DNA from: Bacillus sp. HNG
GTDB taxonomy: Bacteria > Bacillota > Bacilli > Bacillales > Bacillaceae_L
Direction: 5' to 3'
DNA length: 64,000 nucleotides
Assembly: GCF_003400205.1 (NCBI RefSeq)
Contig: NZ_QUQV01000003.1
Coordinates: forward strand, 124,001-188,000
Both the position numbers and the translations under genes were made by a program. The notes under the pieces are model-generated. The model saw only the letters and a program-made list of their open reading frames with translations, searched no databases and was not told the origin of the DNA. This document shows, in pieces, positions 46,394-54,744 of this stretch (position 1 is the stretch's first letter; every line of letters begins with the position of its first letter).

Positions 46394-47599
46394 TTATTGA
46401 ATTTGGTTGAAGATATCGAACATTGGCACTAAAATAGCTGTGACTATAGTCCCGACAATGCCACTTAAAAAAACAATCATTAGTGGTTCTATCAATGACT
46501 TTAACTGATCTGTTGCATTGTCTACTTCATCTTCATAAAAGTTTGCCACCTTACCAAGCATTTCATCTAATGAGCCTGTGCTTTCACCAATTGCAATCAT
46601 ATGGGTGATTAGAGGTGGAAATGCCCAATGCTTTTTCATCGGCTCCGTCATTGACTTACCTTGTTCAAGGGCTTGCCTAGATTGTTTTACCACTTTCGCA
46701 ATCACTTCATTTTCCACAATTGTTTCAACTACTGCTAATGCTTGTAAGATAGGAACTGAACTATTCAACATCGAGCTTAATGTTCTTGTCATTCGAGCAA
46801 GAACAGCCTTTTGTATTAGCTTCCCAAAAATCGGCATTTTTAATAGTGCATAATCTAGATAAAATCTTGTTTCTTGTTTTTGCTTAAGGAAGACAAAAAG
46901 CAAATAAATAAACAGGGCAAGAAGGATAACAAGCCACCAAAACTTTTGCATAAACACACTTGAATTTAAAACAAATTTCGTAATACCGGGTAGTTCCGCA
47001 CCAAAATCTGCAAACATGTCTACAAAAGTTGGAACAACTGAAACTAATAGAAAAATGACGACCACGACGGCAATAATTCCAACAACTGCTGGATACGCCA
47101 TTGCTGACTTCACCTTTTGTCTAGTTTTATTCTGTTTTTCATAATAAACGGCAAGATTTTCTAATGTATCATCAAGATTTCCGCCAACTTCGCCTACGCG
47201 AATCATATTCGTAAAAAGTGTAGTAAAAATCCTCTTATGCTTGGCTGTTGCAGTAGATAAAGGGATCCCCTCTCTCAAATCTGCTCCCACCTCTAGTAGA
47301 GCTTTCTGAAGTGGCTTACTGCTCGTTTGATGCGCCAAGATATTTATCGAATCTACAATTGTTACACCCGCTTTAATGAGAGTTGCAAATTGTCTTAAAA
47401 AAATGACAAACTCCCTTAGCTTAACCGGCTGACCAATCGATATATCCTTTGTCAAAAAGGTTTCTGGTACTTCATTAATCGTAATAACCCGAATTCCTTT
47501 TTCGTGAAGAGATCTAACAGCGTCCTGCTTAGAAGTTCCTGAAATGGCACCTGATTTCTTACCAAATTTATCTCTACCTTCATATTTGAATCTAGGCAT
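46394..47599 (-). CDS. pilC: Type IV pilus platform protein PilC
   Basis: A 401-residue inner-membrane platform protein of the GspF/PilC family. Two GspF domains are visible, each ending in a large hydrophobic segment: about residues 65-190 (FLRQFATLIKAGVTIVDSINIL) and about 265-395 (LARMTRTLSSMLNSSVPILQAL). Membrane segments are near 168-190, 217-237 and 372-395. It transmits motion of PilB and PilT to the pilus. Its start overlaps the end of pilT by eight bases. Confidence 0.95.
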   Translation of the reverse strand: MPRFKYEGRDKFGKKSGAISGTSKQDAVRSLHEKGIRVITINEVPETFLTKDISIGQPVKLREFVIFLRQFATLIKAGVTIVDSINILAHQTSSKPLQKALLEVGADLREGIPLSTATAKHKRIFTTLFTNMIRVGEVGGNLDDTLENLAVYYEKQNKTRQKVKSAMAYPAVVGIIAVVVVIFLLVSVVPTFVDMFADFGAELPGITKFVLNSSVFMQKFWWLVILLALFIYLLFVFLKQKQETRFYLDYALLKMPIFGKLIQKAVLARMTRTLSSMLNSSVPILQALAVVETIVENEVIAKVVKQSRQALEQGKSMTEPMKKHWAFPPLITHMIAIGESTGSLDEMLGKVANFYEDEVDNATDQLKSLIEPLMIVFLSGIVGTIVTAILVPMFDIFNQIQ

Positions 47600-48638
47600 T
47601 TGTATTTAACTCCTGCAAAAAAGGTTGTGCAATTTCTCTTGAAATCACTCCGGCACGAACTAAGTCTAAAAGATTAGTTTCCAATGTATGCATTCCTTCT
47701 GCACGGCTTGTTTGCATCACATTCTTTATCTGGTGATTTTTTTCATTTCGAATTAAATTCGCGACTGCAGAATTATTGAGTAAAATCTCAGTAGCAGCCT
47801 TGCGTCCTTTTTTATCAACCGTTGGGAATAACCTCTGGGATATGACACTTACTAGCACATTTGCAAGCTGGATTCTGATTTGTGGCTGCTGTGCATATGG
47901 AAACATATCAATGATACGGTCAATCGTAGAAGGTGCGTTTACTGTATGTAAGGTTCCTAATACAAGGTGACCGGTCTCTGCAGCTGTTATGGCCGTTTGC
48001 GTCGTTTCTAAGTCCCGCATTTCTCCGACAAGGATAACGTCCGGGTCTTGTCGTAAGGCCGCTCTTAGACCATTTGCAAAATTATGTGTATCACTCCCAA
48101 CCTCTCTTTGCTCAATGATACTCATTCCATGCTTATGCAGATATTCGATTGGATCCTCTAATGTCACAACATGCTTGCTCATTGTTTGATTAATGTACTG
48201 AATCATCGCAGCAAGAGTTGTAGACTTCCCGCTACCCGTTGGACCTGTTACAAGGATTAAGCCCTGTGGCTTTTGACTAATCTTTTTTAACACCTCTGGT
48301 AGTGCAAGATCCTCAATTGTCGGAATAGAAGTAGGAATCACCCGAAATGCAATGGCTGGACATCCCCTTTGCATATAGATATTGACACGAAATCGTGACA
48401 CACCTGATATGCCATACGAAAAATCGAGCTCTCCTTTTTGTTTAAAACGATCCCACATTTCTTCTGGCACTATCGCTTTCGCTATTTCCTCAATGACTGG
48501 TGGTTTTAAGATGTCTTTTCCGTATCTTTTTAAATCCCCATTTATACGAAAAATCGGAGGAACACCAGCTGTAATATGAATATCAGAAGCTTTATGCTCA
48601 TGTGCTGAATGTAATATTTGATTAATTTTATCCTTCAT
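47592..48638 (-). CDS. pilT: Pilus retraction ATPase PilT
   Basis: A 348-residue hexameric ATPase that drives pilus retraction. Walker A GPTGSGKSTT is near residues 131-140, the Asp box (TLEDPIEYLH) near 160, Walker B (LRQDPDVILVGEMRD) near 192-206 and His box (AAETGHLVLGTLHT) near 220-233. The C-terminal NLIRNEKNHQI matches the PilT-specific AIRNLIRE-type motif required for retraction, which separates it from PilB/GspE. It follows pilB by 13 bases. Confidence 0.95.
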   Translation of the reverse strand: MKDKINQILHSAHEHKASDIHITAGVPPIFRINGDLKRYGKDILKPPVIEEIAKAIVPEEMWDRFKQKGELDFSYGISGVSRFRVNIYMQRGCPAIAFRVIPTSIPTIEDLALPEVLKKISQKPQGLILVTGPTGSGKSTTLAAMIQYINQTMSKHVVTLEDPIEYLHKHGMSIIEQREVGSDTHNFANGLRAALRQDPDVILVGEMRDLETTQTAITAAETGHLVLGTLHTVNAPSTIDRIIDMFPYAQQPQIRIQLANVLVSVISQRLFPTVDKKGRKAATEILLNNSAVANLIRNEKNHQIKNVMQTSRAEGMHTLETNLLDLVRAGVISREIAQPFLQELNTNA

Positions 48639-48651
48639 TTACGCGTCCCAC

Positions 48652-50307
48652 CTATTCAGCAGTTGTTACTCTTAATATTTCCTCTGTAGTTGTTAATCCT
48701 TGTTTTACTTTTAATAGTCCATCGTCTATTAAAAAGATGGTTCCGTTTTTAATAGCTAGTTCACGGAGAGTTGTATAAGACTCTCGATTCATAATTGCTC
48801 TTTTCATAACATCATTGATCACCAATAACTCATGGATAGCAACTCTACCTTTATACCCTGTCATATTACAGGTTCCACAGCCTTTTCCTCGGTTCACCTT
48901 TTCAATGGTAATTCCACGTTTCGCGAAAATTTCTAGTTCACGTACAGTTGGTTCCAGCAAACGACCACAATCTCGACATACACGGCGAACCAATCGCTGA
49001 GCGACAACGCCTGAAAGAGATGAGGCAACAAGAAATGGTTCAACCCCCATATCAATTAAGCGTGTAATGGTACCAAGTGAATCGTTCGTATGGAGAGTAC
49101 TTAAAACTAGATGACCTGTTAATGATGCTCGAACAGCTACATCTGCTGTTTCCTGGTCACGAATCTCCCCAACCATGATGATATTAGGATCTTGTCGTAA
49201 AATGGCCCGAAGTCCTTTGGCAAATGTCATTCCGATATTCGGATTTACTTGTATTTGATTGATACCTTCTAACTGGTATTCAACAGGATCCTCAATTGTA
49301 ATGATATTTACATCTTCTGAATTAAGCTGATTTAGTGCAGCATATAGAGTTGAAGATTTTCCTGATCCGGTAGGACCGGTAATTAATACAATGCCAGTTG
49401 GGTTATGTATCAGTTTTTTAAATCGTTTGAGATTCACATTATTAAAACCTAATTGTGAAAGATTATTTAATGCACTCCCTAAATCTAGAACCCTCATTAC
49501 AATTTTTTCACCAAATACAGTTGGCAATGTAGAAACACGTAAGTCAATATGATGTGCTTCAAGATTTATTTTTATTCGGCCATCCTGAGGGATGCGGCTT
49601 TCGGTAATATCTAGATTTGCCATAATTTTAATTCGTGCTGTTAGGACTCCCTGCATACTCTTTGGTAACGACCGTTCCGTGCGGAGCACACCGTCCACTC
49701 GATAACGAAGTAAGACCTTTGTTTCATGCGGGTCGACATGAATATCACTGGCACGCTGTTGAACAGCATTTTGCAGGATCTGGTTTACTAATTTAACAAC
49801 TGGAGAATCCTCATTTGTAATTCTTTCTTCTTCAATTTCCGTTGGAGCCTCTGCAAAAAGCTCCTTTACCCCTTCGTCTAAATCATAAAACTTATTGATC
49901 GCCCGTAATATCTCATCCTTAGAAGCTATGACGGGCTCGATCTGAAACCCAGTCGTTAGGCGTAAATCTTCAATTGCGTAATAATCCATTGGGTCTGCCA
50001 TCGCAACAAATAGCTTGTCCCCATCTTTGCGAAGGGCAATTAAATGATGTCTTCTTGCCATTTCTTTTGGTATCAATGTTGTTAATGATGTGTCGATTGG
50101 ATATCGAAATAGACTCACATGTGGGATACCTAATTGGAACTCAAGAACCTCGATTAATTGTTGCTCCGTAATAAACCCTTTTTGAAGAAGAATATCCCCC
50201 AGTTTTTGTGATTCTGATTGATCTTCAAGGGCTTGTTTTAATTGTCGCTCTGTTAAAAGACCTGCCTCGATAAGCAAATCACCTAATCGCTTACGACCTC
50301 TTAGCAT
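48652..50307 (-). CDS. pilB: Pilus extension ATPase PilB with MshEN-type N-terminal motifs
   Basis: A 551-residue GspE/PilB ATPase. The N-terminus has two successive 24-residue motifs, RLGDLLIEAGLLTERQL... (from residue 7) and KLGDILLQKGFITEQQL... (from about 35), the pattern of the MshEN domain that binds cyclic di-GMP. The catalytic domain has Walker A GPTGSGKSST near 310, Asp box TIEDPVEYQ, Walker B LRQDPNIIMVGEIRD and His box LTGHLVLSTLHT. The zinc-binding CRDCG...CGTCNMTGYKGR is near 446-485. A strong GGGAGGGG site precedes the ATG. Confidence 0.95.
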   Translation of the reverse strand: MLRGRKRLGDLLIEAGLLTERQLKQALEDQSESQKLGDILLQKGFITEQQLIEVLEFQLGIPHVSLFRYPIDTSLTTLIPKEMARRHHLIALRKDGDKLFVAMADPMDYYAIEDLRLTTGFQIEPVIASKDEILRAINKFYDLDEGVKELFAEAPTEIEEERITNEDSPVVKLVNQILQNAVQQRASDIHVDPHETKVLLRYRVDGVLRTERSLPKSMQGVLTARIKIMANLDITESRIPQDGRIKINLEAHHIDLRVSTLPTVFGEKIVMRVLDLGSALNNLSQLGFNNVNLKRFKKLIHNPTGIVLITGPTGSGKSSTLYAALNQLNSEDVNIITIEDPVEYQLEGINQIQVNPNIGMTFAKGLRAILRQDPNIIMVGEIRDQETADVAVRASLTGHLVLSTLHTNDSLGTITRLIDMGVEPFLVASSLSGVVAQRLVRRVCRDCGRLLEPTVRELEIFAKRGITIEKVNRGKGCGTCNMTGYKGRVAIHELLVINDVMKRAIMNRESYTTLRELAIKNGTIFLIDDGLLKVKQGLTTTEEILRVTTAE

Positions 50308-50321
50308 AGATTTTCCCCTCC

Positions 50322-51632
50322 CTAAGATTTTTGTAAATGCAATGGATCAGGATCCTCCCATAAATCTATCTTTTCCTTTTCGTTATCTTCATCCGTTTCA
50401 TTTCCAGATTCCAGATTATTTTCTTCTCGGTTTGAACCATTGTTTGTTTCAGGATTTCCATCTAGATCCGTTACATCCTCTTCAGGTTGAGGGGGTTCCG
50501 GAAATAAAACACTATGGACTTCGATTGTGTGAACAGGTGGATAATAGTCTTCAGCTACCTTCACCTTTTCATCTACCTCACCTGCTTTTTGAATGATGCG
50601 ATAGATTTTACCAAATTGACCTGCAGTCCCTTTTTGTTTTACGACCATTTCGCCTTTTGGAAGAGTACTATCATACTGCTTAATAATCTTAGGTTCGGGG
50701 GATTCTACATCTTCGATTTTTACCTTTATCGAAGACTGCATTTCTGGACCAATAAGCTGTACGGTGAATTCACGGTTTTTTAATGAAAACAGTAGTCTAT
50801 ATTCGAAAGGATTAACATTATAAATCATTAAATCCTTTTTTTCTTTTTCAATCATTGCTTCATTTCCGAATGTTGCATAATAAGGCAACTGAGCACTAAT
50901 ATGTCTTTCAATGATTTCAAAATTGGAAGATAAAACAGTCGAATATATTCCACTAGCAATCACACTTAATGCTTCATTCGAATAGTTAGATGTTGCTCCG
51001 CTTTCCGATAAAAATGAGAGCAAAGAAAATGGCTTATTAGCAGGCAAATATACAACACCAAATTCTTTTACCCACTTTACGATCTCACTTTCATCGTTAA
51101 GATTGCGAATCACTGATTGAGATACGACATTATTTTCATCAACTTTAACAAATTGCAGAAGATTAATCTCAATTGCACCGGGATGTAAAGTCGAGGCAGG
51201 AAGGAGCATCTCATTTTTAAGCTCAACTGTGTTAATATTTTTTGAGCTAAATTCGGTAAGAACTTTTTCTAAGTTTTCATCCTTTACCCCTGTAAACAAA
51301 GGGTTTTGAGTACCATCAACTGCTGTATTTACACTTTCAAGGATATCGAAACTAAACATTTCTCGTTTATTTACTTCATTTTTCATATCACCCGAAACTA
51401 GCGTTATGTCACCCATTCCATACCAGGTTTCAATCTCTGATAGTAAGGCTGCTCTTGCATCCTCTTCACTAAGACCCGATACATCAACTGGTCCAATCAT
51501 TGTTCCTTCTTTGAAAGAATCGCCGGCAAAGAAGGCATGGTATGTTTTCGTTCCAAAAGTCGAAAAAAGGGATAGGAGTAAAACACAAAGTAAAAGCAAG
51601 CTGAAAATTTTAACTGTATGTAATTTCTGCAT
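50322..51632 (-). CDS. VanW-like, G5-like secreted or anchored protein in the pilus operon
   Basis: A 436-residue protein with an N-terminal signal or anchor (about residues 8-28, then the extracytoplasmic part), a peptidoglycan-binding-like segment (GPVDVSGLSEEDARAALLSEI) and a VanW-type region from about 205 to 300 (VVYLPANKPFSLLSFL, IERHISAQLPYYATFGNEA). The VanW core normally has a GGGICQ-type Cys motif; here it reads NEALSVIASGIYST, with no Cys. A G5-like strand region follows (GEMVVKQKGTAGQFGKIYRII), and the tail is acidic. It starts 14 bases before pilB. Its role in pilus passage through the wall is only a guess. Confidence 0.72.
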   Translation of the reverse strand: MQKLHTVKIFSLLLLCVLLLSLFSTFGTKTYHAFFAGDSFKEGTMIGPVDVSGLSEEDARAALLSEIETWYGMGDITLVSGDMKNEVNKREMFSFDILESVNTAVDGTQNPLFTGVKDENLEKVLTEFSSKNINTVELKNEMLLPASTLHPGAIEINLLQFVKVDENNVVSQSVIRNLNDESEIVKWVKEFGVVYLPANKPFSLLSFLSESGATSNYSNEALSVIASGIYSTVLSSNFEIIERHISAQLPYYATFGNEAMIEKEKKDLMIYNVNPFEYRLLFSLKNREFTVQLIGPEMQSSIKVKIEDVESPEPKIIKQYDSTLPKGEMVVKQKGTAGQFGKIYRIIQKAGEVDEKVKVAEDYYPPVHTIEVHSVLFPEPPQPEEDVTDLDGNPETNNGSNREENNLESGNETDEDNEKEKIDLWEDPDPLHLQKS

Positions 51633-52218
51633 CGTTGTGCTCCTTTCAACTCTTTTTGACTTCTTTATTCAAGGCTTTTTTCGTAAATTTTGTTGTTATT
51701 GTATATGATCGTGCTAAGGGAATAGTAATTATTGGCGCCCTGTGATTTCAGCGGAAGGTACGAGATCCTCGAAAATGCAAGCATTTTCTTCGTGCGGTGA
51801 AGTTTCAAGGCAGCAAACTCAACGTCCTGCGGGAATAGCGAGCCAAGCGAGACCCCGCAGTGAAACGAGGAGGCTTGCGGATCGCCCGCGGAAAGCGAGT
51901 ACCAGGAGCTGAAATCACCTATGTTTAAAAACAACAATCTTTTAGAAATGAGCCTTATTTAAAAGTGGTTAGTTTGTATTGTCTCCAGATTCAATTACAT
52001 GATTTTAAAAAAGACGTTATAAACACTCAAAATCCGATAGTAAAATATACCTATTCTTTTTCTATCATTTTATATGAAAATAGGAAAATACTAAAGATAA
52101 TAAACGGTCTATTTGTAATAAAAACAATTTTTTTGTTCCAATTTGTCACTTTTTTACTCAAACCGCTTTTTTTGGCAGAAAAAAAGGAGCGATTCGCCCC
52201 TCTATGCATTTCATCAAC
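51633..52218. other. 586-base gap inside the pilus locus
   Basis: It contains repeat C (51742-51918) and, from about 51930 to 52190, very AT-rich DNA with no convincing gene. The AT-rich part shows no clear terminator after the PilX-type gene. The frame of 90 codons at 51665-51937 (minus strand) is an artefact of the repeat. Confidence 0.6.
51742..51918. repeat. Dispersed repeat family C, 177 bases with perfect 11-base terminal inverted repeats
   Basis: The ends GTGATTTCAGC (51742-51752) and GCTGAAATCAC (51908-51918) are exact inverted copies. Inside are an 18-base palindrome GAAAATGC-AA-GCATTTTC (51771-51788) and a GC-rich arm pair CTGCGGG/CCCCGCAG. The GC-rich right half is like a motif I recall as common in Bacillaceae intergenic regions, but that is memory and not a search. 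Base composition is well above its surroundings. Confidence 0.75.
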
Positions 52219-52704
52219 TTATTTTTCACGAGTAGGTTCCGCCGAAAGAAGATCCTTTGGTGAAATGGTTTCTGTTGCACCACCTAAAATGGGTGGTAAA
52301 TCCTCACCAGAAAGGTTCATATATGTTACCGAACCTCCCCCTGAAATAGTAAGTGTCTTTGAAATGATATTCCCTTTAATAGTTCCACCACCAGTAATAT
52401 TCACATTTGAATTTGGCGCATAAAATACTTGTGTTACAGCATTAGCTCCTCCACTAATATCTATTTTTCCACCACCTGTAATAATATGTCCTTGAAAACC
52501 AGAACCTCCAGTCATTGTGATATTTGCATTTTGCGCGTACAGAGAACCGTAAATTCTTTGGTTTCCAGACATATCTAAACTAGTTCCTTTATAAAAAATA
52601 TCAAGCTTATTTATTTGTCCCTTGATAAGTTCCAGCTTTGTTTCTTCATTCACTTTATTATTTTCAATTTCATTTGTTGTATTAATAACACTACCGGCCC
52701 CCAT
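52219..52704 (-). pseudogene. C-terminal part of a frameshifted PilX-type gene
   Basis: 161 codons that continue the protein encoded just upstream. The text NITMTGGSGFQGHIITGGGKIDISGG and ISGGGSVTYMNLSGED is the glycine-rich, repeat-like beta region typical of the end of PilX N-terminal-domain proteins of Firmicutes. The apparent start MGAGSVINTT has no ribosome site and lies two bases after the stop of the upstream part. In its own frame the preceding bases read NQIT, which would join well to the upstream TLYVT. It is probably one gene broken by a small deletion, or a sequence error. Confidence 0.7.
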
Positions 52705-52706
52705 TG

Positions 52707-53744
52707 TTATCTGATTGTAACATAAAGGGTAAGCTTGCCTGTGCCAATTATATTTATTTTTCCATTTGGAACATTTAAATGATTTACAACGATGTTTCGA
52801 TCAGCACTACCTAAATCAATATTTAACGTATTATTTGAAGTAATATAAATCTCATTGAATTGTATATCCTTATTCATCTTTAATGTATAATTATTTGCAA
52901 TCCAACTATTAATGAGTAATGATTTGTTAAATATGACATCATGGCTATTGTTATCTTTATAAATTCTTTCATTATTTGGTATTGAATTACTGCTAGGAAA
53001 AGCAGGAAACTGAGGTAAATCGAATATTTTAATATAGGGTAGTTTTACTACTTGAATATTTACATCCTTATTATTTGTATCAATAACATCATTTCCAGCA
53101 TTTGGACCAACAAATACTGTTCCTGAAATACTGGCTCCCCCATCAAGAACGATTGACCTTGGGGCAGATGAATTGGTTCCGACATCTCCCGTAATGTTTG
53201 CTCCACCAGACAAATTAATCTTCTCTTTCACAAACACTGCCGTATCAGGAATTTCAATATTTGATTTATCAACCCAAGAGATGCGGATTTGTTTCTCCAC
53301 TGTCCGGGACCGATTATCGATTGTTCCAATCGAAGTTATTTTATAATCTCGATGGCTGTCATTCACATCGTTATTCCCAACCTTTTCAATCGTTACTTTT
53401 GCCTCTGGTATATGGCCAAAAGCTTCTTCAAAATCACGGTAGGGTAGTTCATTATTTATGTCCGTAATCATATTATTAATTTCTTCAAAAAAAGCGCCTT
53501 TAGTGGTGGAGCCATTATAGATATTTACAATACTGTCATTTACTATATCCATTGTATAGGTTATGCCAGATTCAGCTATATAATAGGTAGATTGGTAGGT
53601 TCTTTCACCCGAGCTCATTTTCATATTGTTTAATGTAAGTCCCATTAAAGCTAGTCCTAAAATTGTCATGACTGTAAGAATTAATAGTACCATGACAAGA
53701 GCAATACCTTTTTCATTTTGGATAAATGAAGTTTGTTTTTTCAC
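52707..53744 (-). pseudogene. N-terminal part of a frameshifted PilX-type pilus protein gene
   Basis: 345 codons starting from a GTG at 53742-53744, ten bases after pilW. The product opens with a prepilin-like hydrophobic helix (EKGIALVMVLLILTVMTILGLALMG) and the segment YYIAESGITYTMD usual in PilX N-terminal domains. It ends TGKLTLYVTIR, at a place where relatives continue (see the downstream part). The two parts together would give about 510 residues. If the break is real, this minor-pilin component is truncated. Confidence 0.7.
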
Positions 53745-53754
53745 AGTATCACGC

Positions 53755-54147
53755 CTATTCTCGGATATAAATAGTGGTTTCTGGCAGTTCACCTATTTTT
53801 AAAATCACTTGATTCCCGTTCATAGAAACAGTAAAACCATTTATATTCGTTATAAACTCTTCATTATTTTTCGTAATTATCGTTCCCTCATGTTTGTATA
53901 CATCCGTGCCATTAATGGTTAATTCATTGGGGTTATTGATTTCAACCGTCGCTGCTTTTCTTATTTCTTTTGTAATTAGACTTGAAGCGAGTCTTTCTTG
54001 TGATTGGATTTGTACTTCATTCTTTTGGGTATTCATCTGTTTTTGCCCAAATAAGTGAACAGAACTCGCAAGCAGAAGAATAATTGACAGAAGTGATATG
54101 GCAGCTAAAAGTTCAACTAATGTTACACCCTTCTCACATTTTGTCAT
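53755..54147 (-). CDS. Minor pilin, PilW-like prepilin
   Basis: A 130-residue prepilin-like protein. The leader MTKCEKG is followed by VTLVELLAAISLLSIILLLASS with Glu at +5, so PilD should process it. The rest is a short globular domain. I use the ATG at 54145-54147, five bases after the pilV stop codon. With the genes on either side it forms a minor-pilin set like PilV-PilW-PilX or ComGD-ComGF. Confidence 0.78.
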   Translation of the reverse strand: MTKCEKGVTLVELLAAISLLSIILLLASSVHLFGQKQMNTQKNEVQIQSQERLASSLITKEIRKAATVEINNPNELTINGTDVYKHEGTIITKNNEEFITNINGFTVSMNGNQVILKIGELPETTIYIRE

Positions 54148-54152
54148 CCAGA

Positions 54153-54584
54153 TCACCCACTCTTTTCCCAAGTTAAGATTGTTTCCATCTGGGACTCGAG
54201 CTTTTGTTTACTCGAATCTCTATATACTTTTAAAACAACCTTCCCTAGGTCAGTTGAACTATCCTTTATTTGTACAAATACATAGCGCTCATCTTTCATC
54301 ATTCCATAACAATGGCTACATGAAGGATCGTTGCTGTATCCTTTATTTATCATTTGATTTGATAATTCATTTAGGGATGGTGAATCAGACTTCGTATTTA
54401 ATTGGATTATTTCTTCCAACTCTGATTCAGCAAGATACGTGGATTCAGTAATACTCTTAGAAAGATTGTTTGCTTTAGATGATTGAATGAACATCGGTAC
54501 AATTGAGACAATGATTAGAGAAAGTATGACAATGGAGGCAAGAACTTCAATTAAGGTGATTCCACTTTGATTTTTTTTCTTCAT
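54153..54584 (-). CDS. Minor pilin, PilV-like prepilin
   Basis: A 143-residue prepilin-like protein: leader MKKKNQSG, then ITLIEVLASIVILSLIIVSIVP with Glu5. A CSHC pair lies near residue 87 in SNDPSCSHCYGMM, unusual for a pilin and possibly a disulfide. I use the ATG at 54582-54584 behind AGAAGGGGGAGTGGAGG. It is the first gene of the locus, after the folC terminator, so the operon promoter should lie just upstream. Confidence 0.78.
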   Translation of the reverse strand: MKKKNQSGITLIEVLASIVILSLIIVSIVPMFIQSSKANNLSKSITESTYLAESELEEIIQLNTKSDSPSLNELSNQMINKGYSNDPSCSHCYGMMKDERYVFVQIKDSSTDLGKVVLKVYRDSSKQKLESQMETILTWEKSG

Positions 54585-54620
54585 CCTCCACTCCCCCTTC
54601 TCGAATAGTTCTTTAGCACC

Positions 54621-54626
54621 ATTATA
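54621..54626 (-). promoter_or_regulatory. Possible -10 box for the pilus operon
   Basis: TATAAT on the minus strand, 37 bases before the first pilus gene and downstream of the folC terminator. The -35 region at 17-base spacing (TTTTCT) is poor, so an activator or another sigma factor may be needed, or the match is chance. Confidence 0.35.
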
Positions 54627-54689
54627 GGCTGAATTCATAATTTAGAAAAGAAAAAAACATAAATCCAAGTCATATGTTGTCTTTTTCAT

Positions 54690-54726
54690 AAAAAAATAGA
54701 TAAGAAAACCTTTCTTATCTATTTCA
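54690..54726 (-). terminator. Terminator after folC
   Basis: A perfect 14-base stem, AAATAGATAAGAAA with TTTCTTATCTATTT around GGT or ACC, followed by a T run on the minus strand. It separates folC from the pilus operon. Confidence 0.88.
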
Positions 54727-54744
54727 CATAGGCCTTGTCTCTAT

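Noticed and set aside
51665-51937. A 90-codon open frame on the minus strand
   Set aside because: It lies almost wholly inside repeat C and its translation follows the palindromes; no ribosome site or known family.
51965-52423. A 152-codon open frame on the plus strand
   Set aside because: It overlaps the PilX-type coding region in antisense and starts in AT-rich DNA without a ribosome site.
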